20,998 nt of DNA from assembly GCA_963544755.1 (NCBI GenBank), contig CAUUGH010000032.1:1-20998 (forward strand). The letters are read 5' to 3'. A program made the position numbers and the translations under genes. Shown piece by piece: positions 14,789 through 20,998 of the stretch; the stretch's first letter is position 1, and each line of letters begins with the position of its first letter. Below the pieces are notes generated by a model. That model ran no database searches. It had not been told where the DNA came from and worked only from the letters and a program-made list of their open reading frames with translations. The DNA comes from Selenomonas sp963544755. GTDB lineage: Bacteria; Bacillota; Negativicutes; Selenomonadales; Selenomonadaceae.

Positions 14789-14846
14789 AAGTCCTATAAT
14801 CCATGCTGCACTTCCTAAATGAAGCAGCGCAATTTTTTCTTACAAT

Positions 14847-14890
14847 TAAGCAAATCCTCCGCATAGTGTTTTATGCGGAGGATTTGCTTA
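14847..14890. terminator. Perfect 19-bp hairpin after aspS, no T-tract
   Basis: The arms 14847-14865 and 14872-14890 are perfect complements of 19 bp with the 6-nt loop GTGTTT. It sits 26 nt downstream of the aspS stop, in the normal terminator position. The minus-strand sequence that follows is ATTGTAAGAAAAAATT, with no run of T. It may stop or stabilise the aspS mRNA 3' end, but it is not a canonical intrinsic terminator. Confidence 0.5.
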
Positions 14891-14916
14891 CGCAGATAAA
14901 AAGATACACTAAAGTG

Positions 14917-16710
14917 CTACTCTTCTTTTTTAACCGCCATCGAGCGTACATAAAGCTCTCTAAGCTGCTTGGCATCGACTTCAGACGGCGCTTTTGACAT
15001 CACGTCTGACGCGCTCTGCGTCTTAGGAAAGGCGATGACATCGCGGATCGAGCGACGCTTTGCCATGAGCATGACAAGGCGATCTAGCCCAAAGGCGATA
15101 CCGCCGTGCGGCGGCGTGCCGTACTCGAAAGCATCCATCATAAAGCCGAACTTTTGCCGCGCTTCTTCTTCAGTCAAGCCAATGATTTCAAATACCTTCT
15201 TTTGTAGATCGCTTTGATAGATACGCAGACTGCCGCCGCCAATTTCTACGCCATTTAATACCATGTCATAGGCGTTAGCCTTGACTTTTCCGGGATCGGC
15301 AGCTAGATAGGCAATATCTTCATGGCGCGGTGCTGTAAATGGATGGTGCATTGCCTTCCAACGCTTTTCTTCTTCGTTATATTCAAACATCGGAAAGTTC
15401 GTAACCCAAAGAATTTGCAAATTATCAGCGTCGATAAGACCTCGGCGGCGTGCCATCTCAAGGCGCAATTCGCCAAGAGCCTGCGCGACGATAAGCGGCT
15501 TATCTGCGATAACTAGCAAGAGATCGCCGGTTTTGGCATGACAGGATTCTTTGATCTTTTCAAAAACTTCATCGGTGTAAAATTTCTTAAACGGCGACTT
15601 TACTCCTTCGTTAGTATACTGAATCCATGCAAGCCCTTTAGCCCCGTAGCCTTGCACATATTGCACAAGACCATCAAGCTCACGGCGTGGAATGTTTGCA
15701 TAGCCCTCGACGTTTATGACCTTTACTTGACCGCCGTTTTCAAGAACGGATGTAAACACCTTAAAATCTGAGCCTTTGACGTACTCTGAAATGTCCATTA
15801 GCTCCATGCCAAAACGCAAATCCGGCTTATCTGAGCCAAAACGCTCCATCGCCTCAGCCCACTTCATACGCAAAAACGGTGTTTCAAGCTTAACGCCGAG
15901 TGTCTTATCGAAAAGTTCGGCAACAAGCCCTTCCATCAATGTCAAAATAGCATCTTCATCAAGAAAGGATGTTTCTATATCAAGTTGTGTAAACTCCGGC
16001 TGACGATCAGCGCGCAGATCTTCATCGCGAAAGCAGCGCACGATCTGGAAATATTTTTCAAGGCCCGCGACCATGAGGATCTGCTTAAATATCTGCGGCG
16101 ACTGCGGCAGTGCGTAGAATTTGCCGGGATTTAAGCGACTAGGCACCAGAAAATCACGCGCACCCTCCGGCGTGCTTTTGCAGAGCATCGGCGTTTCGAT
16201 TTCGATAAATTCATGACGATCTAAAAAGTCGCGCATGATCTTAGTCACGCGATGGCGCAGCAGCAGATTTTTCTGCATTTCCGGACGGCGCAGATCGAGG
16301 TAGCGATATTTTAGACGCAGCATTTCATCGACATCAATGTTATCTTGAATGTAAAAAGGCGGTGTCTTTGCCGTGTTCAAAATGCGAAGTTCTTCGCAGA
16401 CGACCTCGATTCTGCCCGTTTCGATATTCGGATTGATGGTATCTTCCGCACGAGCGCGTACCGTACCGCGCACGCCGATGACAAATTCATTACGCAGTGT
16501 CTCTGCCTTGCAAAACGCATCTTTTCCCATCGCCGCTTCGTCATAGACGACCTGCACGAAGCCGGAGCGATCGCGCATATCAACAAAAATCAGACCGCCA
16601 TGATCCCTTCTTCTTGCTACCCAACCGGAAAGTACGACCTTTGCACCGACGTCGCCATTACGCAATTTGCCACAATGATGTGTCCTTTTCATACCTTCTA
16701 ATGTTTCCAT
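14917..16710 (-). CDS. aspS: Aspartyl-tRNA synthetase
   Basis: This is a class IIb synthetase of bacterial type, 597 residues from the ATG at 16710. It has an N-terminal OB-fold anticodon domain (about 10-110), then motif 2 FRDEDLRADRQPEFTQ (228-243), a GAD insertion domain in the middle, and motif 3 GIAFGLDRLVMLM (537-549). The ATG overlaps the hisS stop (TGATG), and GAGGTG lies 8 nt upstream. A TTG at 16713 or an ATG at 16692 is possible; the latter gives the usual short start MKRTHHCG. Residue 37 in RRRDHGG is His, where E. coli AspRS has Leu (RRRDLG). His at this site is reported for non-discriminating enzymes that also charge tRNA-Asn. It is the last gene of the fur-hemZ-hisS-aspS unit. 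Confidence 0.97.
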   Translation of the reverse strand: METLEGMKRTHHCGKLRNGDVGAKVVLSGWVARRRDHGGLIFVDMRDRSGFVQVVYDEAAMGKDAFCKAETLRNEFVIGVRGTVRARAEDTINPNIETGRIEVVCEELRILNTAKTPPFYIQDNIDVDEMLRLKYRYLDLRRPEMQKNLLLRHRVTKIMRDFLDRHEFIEIETPMLCKSTPEGARDFLVPSRLNPGKFYALPQSPQIFKQILMVAGLEKYFQIVRCFRDEDLRADRQPEFTQLDIETSFLDEDAILTLMEGLVAELFDKTLGVKLETPFLRMKWAEAMERFGSDKPDLRFGMELMDISEYVKGSDFKVFTSVLENGGQVKVINVEGYANIPRRELDGLVQYVQGYGAKGLAWIQYTNEGVKSPFKKFYTDEVFEKIKESCHAKTGDLLLVIADKPLIVAQALGELRLEMARRRGLIDADNLQILWVTNFPMFEYNEEEKRWKAMHHPFTAPRHEDIAYLAADPGKVKANAYDMVLNGVEIGGGSLRIYQSDLQKKVFEIIGLTEEEARQKFGFMMDAFEYGTPPHGGIAFGLDRLVMLMAKRRSIRDVIAFPKTQSASDVMSKAPSEVDAKQLRELYVRSMAVKKEE

Positions 16711-17975
16711 CAATTTTTCACCTCAACCTCTATGGCAGAAACCACATCGCACCAGGCGACTTTTTTCTGCTCACCATTTTTCATATTCTTCCATGTAACG
16801 CAGGATTCTTTGACCTCATCTTCTCCTAAGATCGCCACAAAGCGAGCCTTTTTCTTATTTGCCTGCTTTAGCTGCGCTTTCATACTGCTCCCTTTAAAAT
16901 CCATGGCAGAAGAAAAATGCGCCGCTCGCAGCTCTTGCATAATCTTAAAGGCAAAAAGCCTCGCTTCATCGCCTAAAAAGACAATAAAGACATCTACGCT
17001 TTTTATTTCTTCTTGCAAAAGACCCTGCTTTTCAAGTGCCAACAATACGCGCTCAAGCCCTGCGGCAAAGCCGATGCCAGGCGTCTTTTCGCCACCGACC
17101 TCTTCTACTAATCCATCGTAGCGGCCGCCTCCTAGCACGGCGCTTTGTGCGCCAAGCGGCGTATATTTGACCTCAAACGCCGTCTTAGTATAGTAGTCGA
17201 GTCCGCGCACGAGATTTGCATCAAGCTCAAAAGAAACTCCCACCGCTCTAAGATACGACTGCACCATCTCAAAGTGCGTAAAACACTCCTTACAAAGGTA
17301 AGCCGTTATATGCGGCGCCTTAGCAGAAAGAGCATGACAATGCTCTTTTTTACAGTCCAAAAGCCGCAGCGGATTGCGCTCAAAGCGCGCTTTACAGTCC
17401 GCGCAAAGATCGCCAAGATGCAAACGGAAAAACTCCTGCAATTTCTCACGGTAAACCGGGCGGCACTTAGGGCAGCCAACAGAATTTAGATGCAGTTTAA
17501 GATCAGTTAAGCCAAGAGTGTGCAAAAACTCTACGGCAAGCAAGATAATCTCGGCATCAACAGCAGGATTTTCCTCGCCCAAAGCCTCGACACCGAACTG
17601 ATGAAACTCGCGGTAGCGTCCTGCCTGCGGTCTATCATAGCGAAACATCGAGCCGATGTAAAAGAGCTTTGACAGCGCATCTTTGGCATAGAGCTTGTTT
17701 TGGAGATACGAACGCACGACGGCTGCCGTATTTTCAGGGCGCAGCGTCAGACTGCGACCTGCTCTGTCAGTAAATGTATACATTTCCTTTTCTACGACAT
17801 CCGTTGTATCGCCAATACCGCGCAAAAAAAGCTCTGTATGCTCAAAAATCGGCGTACGAATCTCTTGGTAATTATAGCGCGTGCATATATCGCGAATCAC
17901 TCGCTCTACAAAGAGCCATTGTGCAACCGCAGTGGGCAATATATCCTTCGTGCCGCGCGGTCCATTGATCAACAC
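16710..17975 (-). CDS. hisS: Histidyl-tRNA synthetase
   Basis: This is a class II synthetase of 421 residues, normal for bacterial HisRS. It starts with INGPRGTKDILP, then shows LTLRPENTAAVVRSY (76-90), motif 2 around SMFRYDRPQAGRYREFHQF (109-127), the HisRS signature LVRGLDYYTKTAFEV, and motif 3 GIGFAAGLERVLL. The final roughly 90 residues form the anticodon-binding domain. A cysteine-rich stretch (CPKC, CADC, DCKKEHC, CKEC) is present, as in many Firmicute HisRS. The start is GTG at 17975, 10 nt after GGAGG (17990-17986), and overlaps the hemZ stop by 7 nt; TTG at 17972 is an alternative. These overlaps suggest coupled translation. Confidence 0.97.
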   Translation of the reverse strand: MLINGPRGTKDILPTAVAQWLFVERVIRDICTRYNYQEIRTPIFEHTELFLRGIGDTTDVVEKEMYTFTDRAGRSLTLRPENTAAVVRSYLQNKLYAKDALSKLFYIGSMFRYDRPQAGRYREFHQFGVEALGEENPAVDAEIILLAVEFLHTLGLTDLKLHLNSVGCPKCRPVYREKLQEFFRLHLGDLCADCKARFERNPLRLLDCKKEHCHALSAKAPHITAYLCKECFTHFEMVQSYLRAVGVSFELDANLVRGLDYYTKTAFEVKYTPLGAQSAVLGGGRYDGLVEEVGGEKTPGIGFAAGLERVLLALEKQGLLQEEIKSVDVFIVFLGDEARLFAFKIMQELRAAHFSSAMDFKGSSMKAQLKQANKKKARFVAILGEDEVKESCVTWKNMKNGEQKKVAWCDVVSAIEVEVKN

Positions 17976-19486
17976 AGTGCTTTTTCCTCCTCATCTTTGT
18001 AAGCTTCTTGCAAAAGATCTGCCCGTTTTTTGATGTAAATATCTATATCGCGCACATAAGTATGAAAATCCTTAGCGTTAAAAGATGTCTTGAGTCTTTT
18101 TGTGCGAAAATTTACGATTTTGCTGGTCGCAGCGCAGCCGATGCCCAAAATCGTCTGCCGCTCATCCATGATCTGTATATTATACATACTCTCAGCACCA
18201 GGACGCGCACAGCCGACATTTTCCATCTGTCCGCTCATATAGCCCTGACGATATAGATAGTACGGCAAAAAGCCTGTCTCTCGTACGCGCTCCATCGCCG
18301 TCTGAAACATCGCCTGCACCTCTTTATCATCAGGAAGATCGTATCTTTCCAAGCGCATCTTGAGCTTAGAACCGCGTTTAAGCGCGAGTGAATGAAGCGT
18401 CACATCATCAGGCGCAAGTGCTAGCACCTTCGCCATCGTATCGGCAACATCTGCACACGTTTCTCCAGGTAAGCCGAAAATGACATCCATATTGATGGAA
18501 AAATCACCTATCTTACGCAGCAGATGAAACATCTTTACTATATCTTCCGGCGTATGCTCCCTGCCGATGCGCTCTAAGGTGCGTTGCTGCATGGTCTGCG
18601 GATTTACACTGACGCGGCTCACACGGTGTTTTTTCATCGAAAGTGCCTTTTCAACCGTCATTGTGTCAGGTCTACCTGCCTCTACGGTAAATTCTCTCGT
18701 ATGCTCACCATAAAATGCATCTTCTACTAATGAAAGCATCCGTGTAAAGTCAGCGTTTTTAAGACTCGTAGGCGTGCCGCCGCCGATATAGATACTTTGC
18801 ACCTTTAGATGCCGACGCTCAATTTCCCACTTTGCCGCCGCCAAATCTTTGTCCCAAGCAGAAAAAAACGCACTGAGCTGTGCATCGTCTGGCATAATAT
18901 ATGAAGGAAAAGAGCAGTACAGGCAGCGTGAGCGACAAAATGGTATGCTGACGTAGACACTTATCGTGCGCTCGTCCGCTGTCTGAAGAAACGGCAACTG
19001 GCGAAAAGCCATATCTGTCATGTACGATGCCTTTTCTAAAGAAACTTCGTAATCCTCCCAAAGACGTGCAATAATCTCAGCGCGTGAAAAACCTGCCTCG
19101 ATGAAGCGATGTACGATCTTCGTCGGGCGTACGCCGTGCAAAATCCCCCAAGGCGGCGCAGGCATCGCCAAATGAACACGAAAAAGACGGTAGAGGTTTA
19201 GCTTGACCAGACGATGCACAGCCGCCCTCGCCTTTTCGTCCTGCCTTGCGACGCTGCTCAATGAAAAGCGCCGCTCCTTTCCCGTCTCCTCCTTAATAGA
19301 AAGCTCCGTACGAACCATTGGTAAAGGATCTATGATGATCTCATGACTCACGGCAAGTACGGCAAAATCTGCCGTCTCATCCGAGACATTTTCCAAAACG
19401 CGAATCTTAAAAAGATCCAAAAGCTCACGCACTAGCTTTACGATCACTTCTTCTTGGCGATCTAATAAAAACTGTCGAACGATCAA
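17969..19486 (-). CDS. hemZ: Radical SAM coproporphyrinogen dehydrogenase-like protein HemZ
   Basis: HemZ-type proteins are oxygen-independent coproporphyrinogen III oxidase relatives; the exact activity of HemZ is less settled than that of HemN. The protein has 505 residues from the TTG at 19486. An N-terminal region of about 170 residues is specific to HemZ. The radical SAM domain follows with Cys184, Cys188 and Cys191 in FCRSRCLYCSF binding the 4Fe-4S cluster, YIGGGTPTSL for SAM, and NMDVIFGLPGET. The chosen start TTG overlaps the fur stop (TTGA) with AAGGAG 11 nt upstream inside fur. TTG at 19507 or GTG at 19498 would add up to 7 residues. It sits between an iron regulator and hisS; no other haem genes are in the window. 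Confidence 0.9.
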   Translation of the reverse strand: MIVRQFLLDRQEEVIVKLVRELLDLFKIRVLENVSDETADFAVLAVSHEIIIDPLPMVRTELSIKEETGKERRFSLSSVARQDEKARAAVHRLVKLNLYRLFRVHLAMPAPPWGILHGVRPTKIVHRFIEAGFSRAEIIARLWEDYEVSLEKASYMTDMAFRQLPFLQTADERTISVYVSIPFCRSRCLYCSFPSYIMPDDAQLSAFFSAWDKDLAAAKWEIERRHLKVQSIYIGGGTPTSLKNADFTRMLSLVEDAFYGEHTREFTVEAGRPDTMTVEKALSMKKHRVSRVSVNPQTMQQRTLERIGREHTPEDIVKMFHLLRKIGDFSINMDVIFGLPGETCADVADTMAKVLALAPDDVTLHSLALKRGSKLKMRLERYDLPDDKEVQAMFQTAMERVRETGFLPYYLYRQGYMSGQMENVGCARPGAESMYNIQIMDERQTILGIGCAATSKIVNFRTKRLKTSFNAKDFHTYVRDIDIYIKKRADLLQEAYKDEEEKALC

Positions 19487-19929
19487 GACTTGCGGCACTC
19501 CTTGCAATAGCCGAACAACTTTACTTGATGATCTTCTATCTGAAAATCACATTGGTCAGCAACTTTTTGTTCGAGATTTTCCAAAAGATCCTCAGAAAAC
19601 TCAATAACCTTTCCACAATCTAAACAAATCAAATGATGATGCTGATGCTCACCTGGATCTAAATCCGAAATCTCGTAGCGACTGCAACCATCGCCAAACT
19701 CCATTTTTTGAAGAAGCCCTAGATCAACTAGAAGTTCTAAGCTGCGATACACCGTCGCTAAGCCAATTTCTGAATGATTAGAGCGCAATATCCCATGCAC
19801 ATCCTCTGCACTGATATGCTGGCCCGGGCGATCCATGAAAGCCTGCAAAACGATCTGTCGCTGCGGTGTCATCTTATGTTGACGCTCCTGCAATCTCTTC
19901 CGTAGATCCTCCATCGTTATTTTAGCCAT
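19483..19929 (-). CDS. fur: Fur-family ferric uptake regulator
   Basis: This is a 148-residue metal-dependent repressor. The winged-helix DNA-binding half includes MTPQRQIVLQAF (20-31), HISAEDVH (38-45) and the recognition helix region GLATVYRSLELL (56-67). The dimerisation half has HQHHHLICLDCGKVIEF, with two CxxC pairs (Cys102/105 and Cys142/145) for structural zinc. The FGDGCSRYE segment (79-86) resembles Bacillus Fur more than PerR or Zur, so Fur is favoured, but metal choice cannot be proven by eye. The ATG at 19929 follows AAAGGAG by 7 nt; the ATG at 19935 lies too close to it. It is the first gene of the fur-hemZ-hisS-aspS unit. Confidence 0.92.
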   Translation of the reverse strand: MAKITMEDLRKRLQERQHKMTPQRQIVLQAFMDRPGQHISAEDVHGILRSNHSEIGLATVYRSLELLVDLGLLQKMEFGDGCSRYEISDLDPGEHQHHHLICLDCGKVIEFSEDLLENLEQKVADQCDFQIEDHQVKLFGYCKECRKS

Positions 19930-19969
19930 GACCATACTCCTTTACAATTCGTTGCAAATAAGAGCGGCA

Positions 19970-19988
19970 GATATTGAAAATGAAAACC
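19970..19988 (-). promoter_or_regulatory. Possible Fur box in the fur leader
   Basis: The 19 bases at 19970-19988, read on the plus strand, match the classical Fur box (GATAATGATAATCATTATC) at 13 of 19 positions by my count. It lies about 20-40 nt downstream of the predicted fur transcription start, where a repressor could block elongation. Fur autoregulation is common. The match is moderate in AT-rich DNA. Confidence 0.3.
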
Positions 19989-20015
19989 CTTGCCATCTTA
20001 CAGCCTGTACGATTT

Positions 20016-20044
20016 ATTTTAACAAAAAGTATCAAAGAATACAA
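20016..20044 (-). promoter_or_regulatory. Promoter of the fur-hemZ-hisS-aspS unit
   Basis: On the minus strand TTGTAT (20044-20039) and TAAAAT (20021-20016) are separated by exactly 17 nt. The -10 matches five of six consensus bases and the -35 four of six. The predicted start near 20009 lies about 80 nt before the fur ATG and just after the upstream terminator. Confidence 0.5.
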
Positions 20045-20061
20045 ACATTATTTAACTCAAT

Positions 20062-20106
20062 AAAAAGAGATCGCCGCGCAAAATCCATGTGCAGCGATCT
20101 CTTTTT
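20062..20106 (-). terminator. Intrinsic terminator of the haemagglutinin-like gene
   Basis: The arms AAAAAGAGATCGC (20062-20074) and GCGATCTCTTTTT (20094-20106) pair fully. The stem continues past one C/A mismatch through GCGCA and TGTGC, with a 7-nt loop. On the minus strand it ends in TTTTTATTG, 31 nt after the stop codon at 20138. It insulates fur from the adhesin gene. Confidence 0.9.
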
Positions 20107-20137
20107 ATATTTAGCTTGAACACCAAAATCAAATATC

Positions 20138-20998
20138 TTAGTCTATATTGATCATCTCCTCTTCTAAGTCATTTTCCAGAAACATTTTAGAAACGGCTCT
20201 TTGCCATGGACGTGCATCAATGAAAGGCCCTTTCGCTACAGAATCATGGCGGTACCAATATGTTTTGTACAAGCTGCCGACTTCTGCAGCTCCTAGCCAG
20301 CCAACAGCACGCCGCGTTTGATCGCCTACTAAAAGAAGATCAAGAATCGTCGGTGTATCAAAGCGACCTATTTCCCTGTGCAACGAGAAAATAGTGATAA
20401 GCTCACTGGCTTTTAGTAGCTTCGCACGCACTTTCGCCTGCCATGAAAGATCCAAAACCGTCACCCGACGACCGCCGTCTATAGTGCCAAGCTCCATAGC
20501 GCCATGACGATTAAAGAAATGCGCTTCTTGTCCGGCGGTCAACTGACGAGTAAAGATGTCTCCTCTGCCTGTATGACGAACACGAGCGACGTTTCCTACC
20601 TGCATCTTATCTAGGCGAATATCTCCTGTACCGCTATGATGAACGAAACTATTGTTTTGTGCTTCTACGTTATCAGCCAGAAGATCGCCCTTGCCGCTAT
20701 GATCTGCATGGAAACTGCCGGCTTTGACATTACGAAGCATTATATTGCCGCTGCCGCCAGTCTGAGAAGCACTCACCAGACCGCCGGCTTGCAGCGTTTC
20801 CTTTGCTAGCAGATTATTTGCTGCCTCAATCATTAAATTGTTTTTGGCAGTAGCTTTTTTATTTGTCGTTACATCGCCGCCTGTTAGCGTCATGTTTTGC
20901 CCTGCCGATAGTTCATCTTCTGCCGTTAGGCGATTTTTTGCCCTGATCGTCAGATCTTTTCCGGCAGTAGCTTTTTTATTTGTCGTTACATCGCCGCC
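20138..20998 (-). CDS. C-terminal end of a filamentous-haemagglutinin-like secreted protein (partial)
   Basis: The frame is open to the window edge, so only the last 286 residues are seen. The first about 78 residues are two 39-residue repeats that begin with the same 12 residues, GGDVTTNKKATA, and follow a D/N-L-x-I-x-A pattern typical of haemagglutinin beta-helix repeats. Next come about five 20-21-residue units built on SGxGDI/L (20758-20453), also a beta-solenoid pattern. The last about 105 residues are non-repetitive and end in an acidic tail, LENDLEEEMINID. No membrane-spanning beta-barrel domain is visible, so it is more likely a two-partner-secreted exoprotein than a classical autotransporter. 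The partner transporter would be outside the window. Function as an adhesin is inferred from repeat type only. Confidence 0.75.
   Translation of the reverse strand, partial: GGDVTTNKKATAGKDLTIRAKNRLTAEDELSAGQNMTLTGGDVTTNKKATAKNNLMIEAANNLLAKETLQAGGLVSASQTGGSGNIMLRNVKAGSFHADHSGKGDLLADNVEAQNNSFVHHSGTGDIRLDKMQVGNVARVRHTGRGDIFTRQLTAGQEAHFFNRHGAMELGTIDGGRRVTVLDLSWQAKVRAKLLKASELITIFSLHREIGRFDTPTILDLLLVGDQTRRAVGWLGAAEVGSLYKTYWYRHDSVAKGPFIDARPWQRAVSKMFLENDLEEEMINID
20453..20758 (-). repeat. 20-21-residue SGxGD solenoid repeats
   Basis: About five coded units of 20-21 residues are aligned on SGKGDLL, SGTGDIR, TGRGDIF and more diverged flanking copies (GGSGNIM, RHGAMEL), each with a His or aromatic residue near its end. 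They are conserved in protein pattern but not at the DNA level, so they are older than the 117-nt repeats. Confidence 0.65.
20846..20998 (-). repeat. 117-nt tandem repeat in the haemagglutinin-like gene
   Basis: A 36-nt block is repeated exactly at 20846-20881 and 20963-20998. The offset is 117 nt, equal to 39 codons. The remaining 81 nt of each unit are diverged but keep the protein pattern. The second copy touches the window edge, so more units may follow. Confidence 0.85.

Noticed and set aside
14803..14838. A plus-strand terminator: hairpin GCTGC...GCAGC followed by six T residues.
   Set aside because: No plus-strand gene ends here; all neighbours are on the minus strand. The stem has a 2-nt bulge and the T-run is offset from it.
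14773..14916. A cobalamin riboswitch upstream of cobD.
   Set aside because: The gap is only 144 nt, holds the aspS-end hairpin, and shows no B12-box sequence.
20846..20998. The spaced exact 36-nt repeats as a CRISPR array.
   Set aside because: The repeats lie in frame within a coding sequence with a 39-codon period, and the intervening 81 nt code for a diverged form of the same protein repeat.

Overview
The window is about 21 kb of bacterial chromosome with GC content that looks to be in the mid-40s percent. I think it comes from a diderm Firmicute of the class Negativicutes (Veillonella/Dialister/Megasphaera/Selenomonas relatives). This is inferred, not proven. The core genes are Firmicute-like: a xpaC-telA pair, a Bacillus-type purE/C/M/N/H/D order, HemZ next to hisS, and a Fur resembling Bacillus Fur. 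The right edge carries the tail of a filamentous-haemagglutinin-like secreted adhesin, which suits a cell with an outer membrane. PurH is a free-standing IMP cyclohydrolase domain.

Layout. Positions 1-49 hold the 5' part of a tRNA-Pro(CGG) on the minus strand with its own promoter. Positions 216-2366 hold xpaC (fused to a C-terminal TM2 domain) and telA. Positions 2363-10434 hold a purine operon, purE-purC-purM-purN-purH-purD, followed 4 nt later by a large M16C zinc metalloprotease. The pur promoter overlaps the telA stop codon, and the leader of about 180 nt contains a possible 41-codon ORF. An intrinsic terminator lies between purC and purM. Positions 10536-12124 hold dapA and a small secreted protein, driven by a near-consensus promoter and closed by a strong bidirectional terminator.

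From 12193 to the right edge everything is on the minus strand. Read in the direction of transcription, the order is: the haemagglutinin-like tail, a terminator, fur-hemZ-hisS-aspS (all four genes overlapping), a perfect 19-bp hairpin, cobD-cobC (overlapping by ATGA) and a monofunctional peptidoglycan glycosyltransferase.

Functionally this is mainly a housekeeping segment: IMP synthesis, lysine/diaminopimelate entry, tRNA charging, cobalamin side-chain and loop assembly, iron regulation and wall synthesis. I see no phage, IS element, CRISPR array or defence system. The points most worth checking are: cobD apparently begins at a CTG codon, because its conserved N-terminus lies upstream of every ATG/GTG/TTG; the pur operon is interrupted by a terminator where purF often sits; PurH lacks its formyltransferase half; the pur leader carries a small ORF; AspRS has a residue associated with non-discriminating enzymes; and the adhesin tail has two distinct repeat classes.
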